64,000 nt of DNA. Source: Aradus depressus. Taxonomy: Eukaryota; Arthropoda; Insecta; Hemiptera; Aradidae. This document shows, piece after piece, positions 33,536 through 44,845 of the stretch (its first letter is position 1; every line of letters starts with the position of its first letter). The translations under genes and the position numbers were made by a program. The DNA lies in NCBI GenBank assembly GCA_963662175.1, contig OY759223.1, forward strand, positions 15,726,249-15,790,248, given 5' to 3'. The notes under the pieces were generated by a model, which was not told where the DNA came from, searched no databases, and saw nothing but the letters and a program-made list of their open reading frames with translations.

Positions 33536-33839
33536 TCGCGCTACACTACCTATCCAAGGCCATGGTTGAGTCCTCACATGTTTTCCACCATCATCATTAT
33601 TCCCTCCCCCTCCCCCCTTCCATCTCCTAACTTACATCATCAGTCAAGCCTGCTTCCCTCATCAATTAGCCGCCCCTCCTTCTCCCAGAGTGCCCGCCTT
33701 TCCTACCACATGCCTTACTTCTACATGTACTCACCACATTTTTCATATTCAACTTGTGTACTTTGTCACATCTTGAATTGGTTATTTTTTTTTATACAGT
33801 ATCAGAAAACGCAACCGATCTTCTTATCATTTATGAAAA

Positions 33840-34395
33840 ATATAAAGAAAAACTAATGTTGTTTATGGGAGTACTTTCGGTACTGCTACCATCTTCAGCC
33901 ACGACTTAACAAATACTAAATGGAAGTTCAACCAGTTTACAATCTAAACTATATCCTTCCTTCAGCCCCCGCGGGGTTTTTACGTCTCTCCTTGAAAGTT
34001 ATGTTTTAAAATATGGAAAACATTAAAAATAAAATTTCAGTCTCAAATTTAAATCTTAATAATAAAAGAAAATTTTTTAAAATAGTATATGCTGATTAAA
34101 ATACAAATATATATGCATATATGAAATAAATCGAAGATGACAATAATAAATATATGAATAAAAATAAAAATTCATAAAATAAGGATATACAGTTTTTTGA
34201 GGATGTAAATATGTATACACAGAGACTTGAGGATTATATTATTGGCCATTCAAGGGGTGAATATTTGGGATTGGTCTGATGTAATTTATATATCTTTTGA
34301 AATAGACAATATTTTTAAAAACATTTCTTTTTTCTTTATATTTTTTATTAACTGTTTCACAATATCTCTGCGAAAAATGTTAAGTATCTTATTAT
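33840..34395 (+). mobile_element. PH (Penelope-like) element, broken
   Basis: The left part GGGAGTACTTTCGGTACTGC, TACCATCTTCAGCC is the complement of the hammerhead-like end. The right part GAAATAGACAATATTTTTAA ... TTTCACAATATCTCTGCG matches the outer segment of the element at 60375-60875. About 400 bp between are unassigned. Confidence 0.6.
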
Positions 34396-34579
34396 TTATC
34401 CCTCTAAAGACCATTTCTTCCATTTCTTATAGTAGTTCTTTAGTTCCCTGTATTTATAAATGTATGTCGTCTAAAAGTATCACTATTTTCACCTCAGTCG
34501 TCCACATACATTCATCTGGAAAATCATGACGTTTCAAATTTTCCTGGCGGCGGGGCGTATATACAGTAAACATTTTTTT

Positions 34580-34805
34580 TACTTCCCATCTATACCAAGT
34601 ATAGAGGAAGTTATGTAATCGGTCAAAACTTCGATGCGGAGTTTTCAACGGAATTTTATATTTTCCAACCTATAGATTCCAAATATGAAAAAAAATGTAC
34701 GAGATTTTATATGTGAATCCAGAACCCTCTAACGACGTCATCTGTTTTTCAGCCAAATCGGCCAAAGAGGGGGGGGGGATTAGGGGTTTAACCCAAAAAC
34801 TCTTT
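34580..34805 (+). repeat. DR1 5' half
   Basis: 5' palindrome ACTTCCCATCTATACCAAGT, TATAGAGGAAGTTATG, then one unit (TTTTCAGCCAAATCGGCC). The DR1 5' terminus is clear here, preceded by a T-run. Confidence 0.88.
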
Positions 34806-34899
34806 GATAATTTCTTGGACATTCCACATTGTGACATTTTCGAGAATGTTCATCTGTGGAACCCTTCACTTCTTTCGCATATTTTTCAGATTAATTAAC

Positions 34900-35357
34900 A
34901 TTTGATTTCCATTGATGCAGATTTTCAATATTTTTTAAGCTATCATTCATCATTTTTTTTTTCATTTTTAATAATTTAAAAAAAACAACCTGTATTTAAT
35001 TAAATTTTTTTTTTAATGTGAAGAACAACAGGAAGTGTTGGAAAAAAAGTAACGTTTCTTCTCGTTAGACAAAAACGCTATAAAAAAAATACATATATAT
35101 ATATTTTTTTTTTCAATAAGCGTTACTTTGAACTATGAACATTTATCTGTTATTATTACTTATTTTTTAATTTAATTTTTCTATAAATTAACTTAATGTC
35201 TATAATTATCATAGTAATGAATTCAGTATGACACTTAAGTAAGTTCCAGGCCTTTGTAACGGTTTTCTTATGAAATTAACAGTTATTTTTTTATAGTTTA
35301 TTCGTATACGTTAAACATTAAAAAAATATATATATTGAAATAAAATAAGAAGTTAAC
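34900..35357. other. unassigned AT-rich intronic sequence
   Basis: Runs of A and T; no gene or repeat family recognised. Confidence 0.3.
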
Positions 35358-35720
35358 TCTAATATATATAGGGGAAGTTATGAAATTTGCCAACATTTTA
35401 ATTGTAAGTTATCGCTGGAAATCCATGCTTCCGACACTCTAAATCCAAAAACGACGAAAAAAAATATATATATATATGTCCGTCTGTGTGCAAGATAGCT
35501 CTCACATAGTCACGCAGTTTTATTTCGAAATCCTGAAACCCATAAAGTCGATATATTGATTGATTTTCATTCAAATTGGCCCAAGGGCAGAGGAGATTCA
35601 ATTTAAAAAAATTAAGAACGAAATATTGAATGTACATTGGGAAGTTCATAAGTAAGACATTTACTGATTTTAGTCGAATCAGGCCCCTTCGAGAGGGAGA
35701 GCGGAAACTTAAGCAGATTA
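35358..35720 (+). repeat. DR1 copy, strongly decayed
   Basis: GGGGAAGTTATGAAATTTGC, GTCCGTCTGTGTGC, TGATTTTCATTCAAATTGG and GAGAGGGAGAGCGGAAAC occur in DR1 order. Confidence 0.6.
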
Positions 35721-35879
35721 CAAATAATTCTATGTCCCAATATTTTTTTAAATATCTGTGTCGATATAGAGAAAAAGTAATAATACTGTTGAACTCTCTA
35801 CTAACGATGTACGCCAAGTGAACCTGTTTCGGCTGCGTAAGGCTGTTTATATTTTAGGCGAATTTCACAATATTAGGTT

Positions 35880-36739
35880 CATGAAGTTTTTTTTTTTTTT
35901 TTTTTTAATAAATCAAGGGGAGGTCTATATATTTTTTTTTATTTTTATAAACAGGAAAACAGGAATTTGACTGAAATATCATCCTCGAATTTTTGACCGA
36001 TTACAAAACTGTTACTGTACTGCATATCGCTTGTGTTTACTGAAGAAACAGTGTTTTGTGTTATTGCCGTTTTAAAGTTACGTAACGCACTAATGCACAG
36101 CAGAATGCAATGGAATTTGTGCGAAATACATTTTTATTAGAAGGAATATATTCTAAATATATTAGGAAATCATGTGCTTTTCTGTTGTACAGAAACGTCC
36201 TTCATTTCGGTCAGTAGGTCGCTTGTTAAAACCGCATATAACGAAAACATGTAACACTAATATCGCTTATATCTTCGCAACCGTATTACATGGGCGTTAC
36301 TTTGGTATCGTTTTGAAGCGGAAAGAAGCCATTACTTGATCACGCATGTGTCGCGCGCAGAGTTCACAGAGGCGTAGCTCGGCAGTACGTTTGTCGATCC
36401 GAGCGGGAGTGGTCGCGTTTGAGAGAACTCACTCTGCCTTAATAGATATAATCCATCGAACTCAAACCGGTGCTCTTCAGGAGTTATAAGGCTTACAAGT
36501 GTGCAATTTGTTGCAGAAATTTGACGGTTGCTTGTCTATGGCGTCCCCCGCATTCGACATGTTGTGTATTACGTCCTTTCTAAACCCTAGTGTCCCACTG
36601 CGGCTGCGTCCCATGTATAAAATTAATTGTAAAAATTGTAGTAGTTTTACATTGGACAAGCAGGCCGGAAGCTGACATTTAGAATTGGTGGGTTTTTCCT
36701 GAAGCTGTGGAATTTAAGTAAAGATAGGTCAGTAGATCT
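35880..36739. other. unassigned intronic sequence, possible unknown transposon
   Basis: 36000-36700 has moderate GC and no host exon. A 60-aa minus frame at 36477-36659 shows no motif that I know. Confidence 0.3.
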
Positions 36740-36756
36740 GGGGGGGGGGGGGGGGG
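36740..36756. repeat. poly(G) run of 17
   Basis: An uninterrupted G-run at the left edge of a GC-rich block that extends to about 37080. Confidence 0.9.
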
Positions 36757-37085
36757 AATTTCCCACAGGGCATATTTGGTGTATTTTCTCGTTCAATGGG
36801 GCGGGTGATCCTGGTAGGGGGAACTGGGGAGGTCACTCGATGGGTGAGTTAGTTACCTTGTGAGCCGGTTGTGTGGGTGTCTCTAGAACCGGTCTATCCC
36901 AGCCCAGGTCTCATCCCGACCCATCCCGGGTTACCGGTTCAGCCATTCTCTGTCCGAGGAGTTGGCCTTATCCAACATTGTCTTTGAGAGGGATCCCAAA
37001 TGCATTGACAACAATGCAAGACGGGTTGTGATCGGGTGTCAGTGAATCCATTAGACCTGCCAACGTCTGGCGTGACAAGATGTCA
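36757..37085. other. GC-rich block, unassigned
   Basis: Composition differs sharply from its flanks (GGGGCGGGTGATCC, CCCAGCCCAGGTC, CCCATCCCGGGTTACC). No frame or family recognised. Confidence 0.35.
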
Positions 37086-37099
37086 GCTTCATTTTATTT

Positions 37100-37481
37100 T
37101 CTATAACATGTGGAATTTTAGATTTTACGATCCCATGATTCCAAAAAAAACCTGTTTGTATATCTATGAACTCGATATCTCAGCTTAATATGAAATATAG
37201 TATCGGCCAAAGTGAAGGAGGAGATTAAGGGCGGGCTTAAAACAAAAACTCCAATAACTCCCGTTGGAATTTATATATCGACGTGAAATTTTTTTTGAAT
37301 TTTAAAACCCGATATGGATGACAGCTAACAATTTTCAGTCAAATGATAACGCGATAACTCCCGATTGAATTAATGTATTGACACGAAATTTTATATGTGT
37401 ATCCAGAACATTCTAAGGACGACACCTATTGATTTTCAGCCAAATCGGTCAATGGGAAGGGGGGGGGGGACTTGACTCAAA
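37100..37481 (+). repeat. DR1 5' part, split by a LINE
   Basis: Units with AACTCCCGTTGGAATT and GATAACTCCCGATTGAAT, TTTTCAGCCAAATCGGTC and CTTGACTCAAATACTC. The copy resumes at 38150. Confidence 0.85.
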
Positions 37482-38148
37482 TACTCTTTCTCTATCAAAC
37501 CATATCTTCCCAAAAGCTCTCCTACATCTTCCAAATCCTCCAATTTAAATCCCATATCCAGCAGAAAGTCACCAGAACCGTCCCTCTGATCTTTACCTCC
37601 CTTCCCACAAGACAACAACCTACCACAACTCCTTCCTTATCCAGACTAACTCCCTCTGGAACTCTCTCCCTCTCCAGATTCGCCATGCTCCTACTCTTCT
37701 TTCATTTAAGTCCCTACTTTTCCATTATCTCCTAACTCAGCAAACCTCTGATTCCTAAGGCTGGCTCCTATGAGATAGTTCTCATCTTTCTATAAGTCTC
37801 TCTCTCTCCACTGGACACTCTTCTGTTTCATCAGTCCAGTTTTTTACAATTCATATACAAGTCTTTATTGTTATCATATTTCACATTATTATTCATACTT
37901 GTTTTTCTAATTTTTCTATTTTTATTTTTTTATTCCTCTTTATTATTTTCCACCAGTTTATTATATTGTTTCACTCATTGCCTGTTTTTAACATTTACTA
38001 TTTACTTCTAGAGACCTCTTTTATTTTACTTTATATTTATTCTTCTCAACTGGTTGATACTTGTATACTCTTGTTTATTCTTCATGTTATTATTCTTAGG
38101 GGACGTATATATTTCCCAGAATAAAGATTATTTTTCAATTCATTTCAA
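37482..38148 (+). mobile_element. 5'-truncated LINE inserted in DR1
   Basis: It comprises the C-terminal coding end plus a 3' UTR of about 390 bp. One frame reads SFLIQTNSLWNSLPLQI and TLLSFKSLLFHYLL, stop at 37756-37758. The N-S-L-W-N-S-L-P motif is typical of the extreme C-terminus of several LINE clades (CR1/jockey-like). The 3' UTR ends CCCAGAATAAAGATTATTTT, and a second copy of it lies at 16775-17096. The flanking CTCAAATACTCTTT and TTCAAATAACTTTAAT may be a diverged target duplication. Confidence 0.8.
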
Positions 38149-38149
38149 A

Positions 38150-38335
38150 TAACTTTAATTATATTTAATATAATGAATGTATCGACATATAATTAAATAT
38201 GAGGATTCAGAAGCCACTGTATAAGTCAAATATTGAGTTTTAGCCTAAACGGTCCATTGGCTCTTTCTCTGAGAAAGAGAGTGAAAACTTAATTGATTAC
38301 CTAATTCGTGTTGGGGAAGTACCGACGTGTTTTTT
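38150..38335 (+). repeat. DR1 3' part after the LINE
   Basis: TATCGACATATAATTAAATA, GAGGATTCAGAAGCC and GTTGGGGAAGTACCGACG, then a T-run. Confidence 0.83.
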
Positions 38336-38698
38336 TTTTACTTTCAAGTTTTCTTTAGGAAATGAAAGTCTGTTGATAGCATCGGAACATCATGTTAAGA
38401 AAAGTGAAGTAGTCAAGAAGACTTTTATTAAATAAAGGTTTGGATATGGATGGGAGGGACCTCAGGAATCAGGGAGGTAGTATCTGCCAACTTGAAATGA
38501 ACATATATCTTCATATTGGTTTGAGTCAGAAATTGATTATGAATGCATTGTCTCCTATTGTTAATGTTCGATCTGTTTCCAAGGTGGCCCTACGTTACAT
38601 AACAGTCTCTAGTCTCCATTATATTCTACAAGTAAGTCTAGTAACAGGATTCTAAGTCGACAAATAATCCTGGATTGTGCAACCTCAGAGGCCGAGGA

Positions 38699-38722
38699 GG
38701 GGGGGGGGGGGGGGGGGGGGGG
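38699..38722. repeat. poly(G) run of 24
   Basis: 24 uninterrupted G bases, preceded by GAGGCCGAGGA. Such runs can form intramolecular quadruplexes and are prone to length error in assemblies. Confidence 0.92.
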
Positions 38723-38879
38723 TTCACAAAGTAAGTTCATCCCCTAACAAAGAATGCAGTGGTAGGGGACAAAAAATGTACTCTAGTATACCATGTACAT
38801 GGGAAGTATGTTTTCCAAATTTCTGAATCCAAAAATGAAAAATATATATATATATACATATATAATTCTATGTATTTAC

Positions 38880-39175
38880 ATAACCGGCAATGTACTTCCC
38901 CATAACCGTTTAATTAAGTTTTCACTCTTCCTCTAAAATCAATCGACCGTTTAGTTTTTGGGTCAAGTCCCGCTTGATCCATTTCTTCTTTTAGGCCGAT
39001 TTGACTGAAAATCAATAATTGTCGTAGTTATGAGGTTCTGGATACATATTGAATGTCATGCTGATAAATTCATTACATCGAAAGTTATTAGAATTATTGG
39101 CTTAAGCCCTCACAATTCTTCCGTTTGGCCGATTTGATTGAAAATCAGTAGGTTTCCTTAAGGAGTTTCGTTCAC
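38880..39175 (-). repeat. DR1 3' half
   Basis: ATAACCGGCAATGTACTTCC, CAATCGACCGTTTAG, GGCCGATTTGACTGAAAATC and TTCATTACATCGAAAG in reverse order. Confidence 0.82.
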
Positions 39176-39521
39176 ATAACGTAACTATATCTACCTGGGA
39201 AAGTAAAAATTCCTGTCTTGTATATTTGAGGTTATAAGCTATTTGTTAAGGTTATAAGCTATTTTTTTATGTAATTTCAGTGTTAAGTTCAAAGCTAAAA
39301 TGTTTAAACAAATTGTGTTTCGCGATGGATAAAGGTGAAGAGCTATTTTTCAATCGTTATAATACATATTGTAAAGAATTTTTAAATCCTTATTGAAATA
39401 TTTTTTGGCTTTAAATCGTCATTCCATGAAAAGCTTACGCTTTTAATGTAATTTCAATTCTCCTTTTTTTTTCATGAAATTACACATTTCACAAAGTTAC
39501 TACGACATATATATATCCATA

Positions 39522-39600
39522 ACCCCATAAGCGCTGGGCTTTCCCCTTATTTTGTTCCCTGTATGTTTATACAACCTAAACCAAGTCCTTCATGAAGTGC
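39522..39600 (+). repeat. dispersed repeat R3
   Basis: AAGCGCTGGGCTTTCCCC and AAACCAAGTCCTTCATGAAG, matching 25815-25890. Confidence 0.65.
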
Positions 39601-39659
39601 TCAGTCTCCCAGTTTCCTTAATGTACCTGAGAATGCTCCCGTGGTCCATAAAATGCACC

Positions 39660-39760
39660 CCATAAGCACAACACCTTTTGATTTTCAGCCAATGCAGTCA
39701 AAGGGAAGGAGGGGATTAGGGGGGGCTTAACCCAAAAACTTTAATACATTCAGTTATTAA
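39660..39760 (+). repeat. DR1 internal fragment
   Basis: CACCTTTTGATTTTCAGCC, AAGGGAAGGAGGGGATTAG and GGCTTAACCCAAAAAC. Confidence 0.72.
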
Positions 39761-39784
39761 TCCTAAATTCCATATATTATAAAG

Positions 39785-40560
39785 ACAACACGAATATTTT
39801 TTTATATTGTCTATTTCACTAGATGTATAAAATATATGGGAGTACTGCTACCATCTTCAGCCACCACTTAACTAAAACAGTATTTGTCATGTGGCTGAAG
39901 ATGGTAGCAATACCGAAAATACTCCTATATAGAATTTAAGGGGTTAGTTCCGCCAGTAAATATGTTACTGTTGTGATACCTTTCGGTGGATATCGTCGTC
40001 AGTAGCTGCTAGTCGAGTACTGTGGGCGAGCGCTTTCGATTTAAAGACATCATCTTCAAGCCAATGTTAATGTTGTACAAAGATGATGTCTTCACATCGA
40101 AAGCTCACCCATAGTATTCGACCAGTGACGATGGTATCCACCGAAAGGTATGACAACAGTACTCCCATATATTTTATACAGGGTGATTCCCTCGTAACTT
40201 AAAAAAAAAATTGGATGAAACTAGACCGAAAGTGGAGTAGAATGCCGCCAACCGCAACTTTCTATTTCAATCCATTGCCGAGATTCGATTTTTTTAAGGT
40301 TTTTTCGAGAAAACCACGATTTTTGCCATGAAGTCCCTCATTTCTCCCCTTTAAATCAACTTTTGAACACATATTCGGAATCAGCGTTACATTTCCTATC
40401 AGACTAGTGTACTGGTAAAGATGCGGTTGGCGGCATTCTACTCCATTTTCGGTCTAGTTTCATCCGAATTTTTTTTTAAAGTTACGAGGGAATCACCCTG
40501 TATATCTTCTGTTACTAAACATTCGTGTTTTCTTTATAATTTATTAAGAGTTTCACAATC
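39785..40560. mobile_element. composite PH (Penelope-like) inverted element, copy 1
   Basis: Two consecutive hairpins lie inside outer inverted arms. Hairpin B (39835-39930) has CTGAAGA at 39895-39901, stem GGTA/TACC with a GCAA loop, and GAAA at 39915-39918. Hairpin A (39955-40165) has CCACCGAAAGGTATGACAAC arms around a CATCGAAAGC stem. The same parts occur in reverse orientation at 60375-60875. The nested MITE at 40179-40500 interrupts the outer right arm. No coding sequence. Confidence 0.8.
40179..40500. mobile_element. 322-bp MITE with CAGGGTG ends, TA duplication
   Basis: The terminal inverted repeats are about 75 bp and start CAGGGTGATTCCCTCGTAAC. TA lies on each side (40177-40178, 40501-40502). 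Removing it and one TA restores ATATTTTATATATCTT, close to the uninterrupted partner at 60375-60875. No coding capacity. Confidence 0.92.
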
Positions 40561-40625
40561 TCTCAGCAAAAATGTAAAATATCTTTAAATTCCATATGTA
40601 AATTCAAATAACGATGTGTTTTTGT

Positions 40626-40672
40626 CTGATAACGAAGTACATTGCCGGTGATTCACCGACGGATTTTTTCAT
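40626..40672 (+). repeat. DR1 3' end
   Basis: AACGAAGTACATTGCCGGTG and ATTCACCGACGGA followed by T-rich DNA. The 3' palindrome CGGTGATTCACCG is intact. Confidence 0.8.
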
Positions 40673-41051
40673 TTTTGAGTTCAGAGAACATAAAATTGAG
40701 GTGAAAACTTACATAACTTTTTCCTATACTGCTGTTGTGGAGGTATATAAAAAAAAAAACCGAGATAAGAAAGGAGTGTTAGAAGATTATAGTGAGTCGG
40801 GATGGTTGTAAAGCCACAAAGACGAGGACGGGACGGTACGAAGAAGACGTGAGGAGACCCAAATGAGTTTTAACATTAAACTTTTTTTGTGTTTTTGTCT
40901 GTGGGAGTAATCTAATCTAATGCCGGGTGTGGTGTTTCTGGAGGGCTGAACATGCCTTGCTATTAGGAACATACCAGAGAGTGGTACTCCTATGTTCTCT
41001 ACAGATCCCAGTTAACATGTAATCAATCCTCTTTCACCCATTACATTCTCA

Positions 41052-41225
41052 TAGTTTTTGATGGTGATTCACTGAGAATGTACTTCCCCAGAACGAATTA
41101 ACTTGTCACTTCCCCTTCAAAACCAGTCGACCGTTTGTGCTAATATTCAATAGTTGACTTACATAGGGGCGTCGATAAATTCATTACATCGGCAATTATT
41201 GGGGTTTTTGAATTGAGTCGACTAG
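41052..41225 (-). repeat. DR1 3' end and part of a unit
   Basis: GGTGATTCACTGAGAATGTA, CTTCCCCAGAACGAATT, AACCAGTCGACCGTTTG and TTCATTACATCGGC. Confidence 0.82.
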
Positions 41226-42015
41226 TTGCAAAACTCGTTAAATCACCTTTTTTTCAATTTTGAGGTTATGGTATCAATGGATTCGTCTTTTCAAGAGCAA
41301 TCGAGCTTTTCTTGGTTCATAACCCGTTAAAAGTCATTCAAAACTACGCAGAAAGTTGTGAACAGCTGCAAAACCCGTCATTTATACTTTATCTACAGTT
41401 GCAAACCCCGTTAAAACATTTCAGGTTCAAAACTCGTCAATTCCTCTCAAGAAAAGATAGCGCCCTATCCTTACAGAAGCAAAAACCGTTAAATATATGT
41501 TTTTAGACAATTATGGCAATCATTTTCCAGTTTAGACAATTAAATAACAATAAAATTTTCTTTTGTTAAACAACCTGCTGATTAGTGATATTAAATTCCA
41601 AAAATCAAAACATATAGAATTTCTTGTAATGCAAAAAAAACTGCCGTCTTAGTAAGAGGCGAGCCTTTTTACAGTTTCGAGGCTGGACAGGCTAAGAGCA
41701 TTTCCAAGAGAGGAAAAAGTCTGAAAAATAATAGGACTCGAAAAAATGGGAATTGTTTAAACGACCAGACACTTTATCTAGGTTAAATAACTCCCTACAT
41801 AGCTATATATTGTACATTTGTTATATTGTTTTATTGTAATGTTAGTTTTTAGTTCTATTTTAATTTAATTTTCTTGGTTTTCAAATAAGTGCACAGTTAG
41901 CTATTACAGTTAGAATATAGACTTCCACCTCCCTGGTTTTACCAGAGGAGGGGACCCTTTCACCTCAGGTACTCTTAGGTTAATATAAATATGTATGCCT
42001 GGCAAATATCTGAAT
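41226..42015. other. unassigned intronic sequence
   Basis: 41230-41500 contains a loosely repeated AAAACCCGTTAAA/AAACTCGTCAA motif; nothing else recognised. Confidence 0.3.
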
Positions 42016-42019
42016 TATT

Positions 42020-42115
42020 GTTGAACATTGTGCTGACGATGGCATAAGCCGAAACCGGTACACATTTAAGTATATGTTTGTGGAATTAGACAATATAAGT
42101 GTTCAAAAAAGTGTT
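42020..42115 (+). mobile_element. PH (Penelope-like) 3' end, different family, hammerhead-like motif
   Basis: CTGACGA at 42033-42039, stem GGC-ATAA-GCC, GAAA at 42051-42054, then CCGGTACAC and TGTGGAATTAGACAATATAA. The downstream phrase resembles GTGAAATTAGACAATA at 16207, although the stem sequence is entirely different. Confidence 0.65.
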
Positions 42116-42129
42116 TTACCTATAATTTT

Positions 42130-43275
42130 ATTTAAAAAAATACATAGATACGAAGAAAACAAGGAACCAGAATCACAATTTTTCTAGGTGAATCTAAATT
42201 GGAAAAGTAGTTTAGAATCTAGGAAGGAAATGGAGATAGGGAGGGGGGGCCTTGTTGAAATTCAAATGAAGTCCGGCTCTGAATGTGAGAACCCAATGCA
42301 CTTAGGGTAGCCTTTCAGAGAAGCTTTCAAAGCAATTGTACTGACCCCAACCCCTCCAAGGCAAAATCTATACAATACCTGAGAATATCAACATCGTTAA
42401 CTTTTTTCGGATTCGAGGAATCCCGAAACCGAGATTAGAAACTTTAAAAATCCCTGAATATTCTTAAAATGAAGATGTCACATGTGCTAACTTAGATCTG
42501 AGCCATCTTCATTTCGTAGTCTTTAAGTACAGTTTACAAGATATCGCTTATATCTATGATCCAATCAAAAATATTTAGAAATAAAAGTTTTACAGAATAA
42601 TATTTTATATAAAATACTTTTTTTTTTCAGAGGATTTATTTATTTACATATTTACAACGTCGAATTGTTCGTCATTAGTAAGTGAGATGTTGAGGTACGT
42701 GACCGAAGAGGTGTCCAGGCTAGACCTGAAGCGTCTCTCTGCCATGCCCGGTTTAGGCGTCGTGGCGGATTTATTGGGAGAGTGTTTGCGGATAATTGCA
42801 GAATAAGGAGATTGGATTGATGACAGTGGCTCATAAGTCACTTTCGTTATGGATAAAGAAATATGCACGTTAAAATGGTAAAGACGTTCTAGTGATGAGC
42901 GAAGGACCTCTTGCGTTCTTGCGCACAGACTTTAATGACTTCATTCGTTTACAGACTCAGACTGTTACTCAACCTGTTACTATTATAATAATATCTCAGT
43001 CTTGATTATTAATTCATGCGCTTCGTCAAACCAGCCATAATATTCGCCCTCTTGTCCTTCATCCTTCCAAATCTAGTGAATAGGGTACCTTAACATCCAA
43101 ATCTTGAACCAACGAAATTTTACTCTTCTCTGATGAACATCCTGGATCCGCCCTTGATTGATGGGAGTTGGTACCGTGTCCTGGATAAGTGATAAGTGAT
43201 GTGAAGTTTGTAAATGTAAAATGGCGTAAGGGCAATGTGGCGTAGTATAATGGACTGTAGTGACTGAGGACGTTG
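42130..43275. other. unassigned intronic sequence
   Basis: No gene recognised. Two overlapping minus frames at 42644-42868 (74 and 60 aa) have no domain. Confidence 0.3.
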
Positions 43276-43280
43276 TATGT

Positions 43281-43348
43281 TTAATTATTTCGCTGAAAAC
43301 GGTCGATTAGCATTAGGGTGCTGGACACACATACAAAATTTCGTGTCG
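43281..43348 (-). repeat. DR1 fragment flanking the mariner remnant
   Basis: TTCGCTGAAAACGGTCGATT, then CACATACAAAATTTCGTGTC. The copy resumes at 44506. Confidence 0.75.
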
Positions 43349-43349
43349 G

Positions 43350-43862
43350 TTTACTTTTGGGTGTTGGAGAGGATTTTGTCTTCCATTCTGATGATTGGAC
43401 TTTTGTTTCCACGTCGTACCCATAAACGCACGTCTCGTCCCCAGTAATGACACGTTCCAAAAAGTTTTCATCATTTGCCATTTCCAAAAGTTTCTGACAT
43501 ACCTGAACACGGTGTTGTTTTTGATCCTCGGTCTACAGTCTCGAGACAAACTTTTCCGCCACTCGGCGCATCTGTAGTTGTTCAGTTAAAATGTCTTGAA
43601 TAATCCAAATGAAATATTGCATTTCTCTGCCATTTCACGGATGGTTAGTAGACAATCGCACGAGAACTTTCACTCTGGCAACATGATCGTCGTCAAAGTT
43701 GATGGGCGTCCTGAACGAGGATTGTCTTCTGACGATGTTTGGCCTTCTTTGAACCTTTTGTACCACTCATGACACCGTGATCGACTCAGACATTCACCCC
43801 CAAAAGCCTTTTGCAACATCTGAAAAATATCTGTAAACGCGTTGCTCTTCTTTTTGATTCAT
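43350..43862 (-). pseudogene. mariner transposase, N-terminal two thirds, decayed
   Basis: The frame starts at the ATG at 43862-43860 and reads, with small frameshifts, SRCHEWYKRFKEGQTSSEDN, PRSGRPST, DILTEQLQMRRVAEKFVSRL (then a TAG stop), EDQKQHRVQVCQKLLEMAND and ENFLERVITGDETCVYGYD. These are the two HTH motifs, the linker and the first catalytic Asp (GDET) of a DD34D mariner. The coding region ends abruptly at SSPTPK beside DR1, so the second and third catalytic Asp and the 3' inverted repeat are deleted. Confidence 0.92.
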
Positions 43863-43869
43863 TTGTCAA

Positions 43870-44392
43870 TCATATATATAAAGCTCAAAATGTCTGTGCG
43901 TTGTACCGCTATAACTCACGAACGGCTTGATGGATTAAAAAAAAAAATTAATCAATTTTTTCGTCATCGTCTGTGGAAGGTTATAGGCGTATTAGTACCT
44001 CAATATCTGGTCCATCCCAGCATCCACCCACGCAATCTTTGTAACTCAAAAACCACTGCAATGATTAATGAGGAATCTTTTTGAATAGATAAGTTTTATC
44101 TACCGGAAGGTTAAGGTCTATTTTTTAATCAACCCCTGGTCCATCCCAGCATCCACTCACGCAATCTTTGTAACTCAAAACCTTTGCAACGATTAATGAG
44201 AAATCTTTTTGAATAAATTAGTTTTAGCTCCAAAGCTAGCGTTACTACAGTTGAAGGACTATAAGCCTTATTCCGTATGAATAATTGAAAATTATAACAT
44301 CATGAATGTACTGTCGAGGAACTGAATAGCCTTATAGGAGATATTGGGAGAAAAGTCAAAGTTCCCCGGGCAACGCCGGGTATTACTGCTAG
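43870..44392 (+). mobile_element. non-autonomous Helitron (523 bp)
   Basis: It starts TCATATATATAAAGCTC and ends with a hairpin (CCCGG-GCAACG-CCGGG), TATTACTG and CTAG. It is inserted between A (43869) and T (44393) with no target duplication, as Helitrons do. The body contains a direct repeat of CCATCCCAGCATCCAC, CACGCAATCTTTGTAACTC. It sits in the 5' UTR of the mariner element. Confidence 0.9.
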
Positions 44393-44503
44393 TAGATCAT
44401 AAAATAGCCAAACACAAAAAACGTGTTTCACAAAAACGTCTATTACTTCACAACAAAGTATCGTACAATCCAAAAAGTCCTGGAACTTTTTGATCACCTC
44501 TCG
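44393..44503 (-). mobile_element. mariner 5' UTR and terminal inverted repeat
   Basis: On the minus strand it begins CGAGAGGTGATCAAAAAGTT, a mariner-type end, next to TA at 44504-44505. It belongs to the coding remnant at 43350-43862. Confidence 0.85.
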
Positions 44504-44505
44504 TA

Positions 44506-44650
44506 TTCATTCTATCGAGACTTATCGTGATAACAGAAAGGATTTTTTTTTGGTTTCTGGAATCAGGGAATGGGATAGCATGAAATTCCGGTGAAAACTA
44601 GACATCGAGTTTCTGATCGATTACCTAACTTTCCCTATACATACTTCGCT
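44506..44650 (-). repeat. DR1 5' part, continuing the copy at 43281
   Basis: CATTCTATCGAGACTTATCG, GAAATTCCGGTGAAAAC and TTTCCCTATACATACTTCG. Confidence 0.8.
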
Positions 44651-44845
44651 GGGAAAGCAAAAACCGTGTTGTTTCTGAATTCCCTCACCTTATTTCTTTC
44701 TTCTGATAAAATTCCATTTGAATGCGTAAATCTAATTAAAAAAAAAAATGTATAGGTTGATTGGTATTCCCGCTTGGGAATGAGTCACGAATAGAAGACC
44801 TCAGACCTCATGAGTCAATCAATATACCAGTATGAGCGGTATATG

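Noticed and set aside
35398..35817. A 139-aa minus-strand open frame
   Set aside because: It covers a decayed DR1 copy, and the opposite strand is also open. No protein motif was seen.
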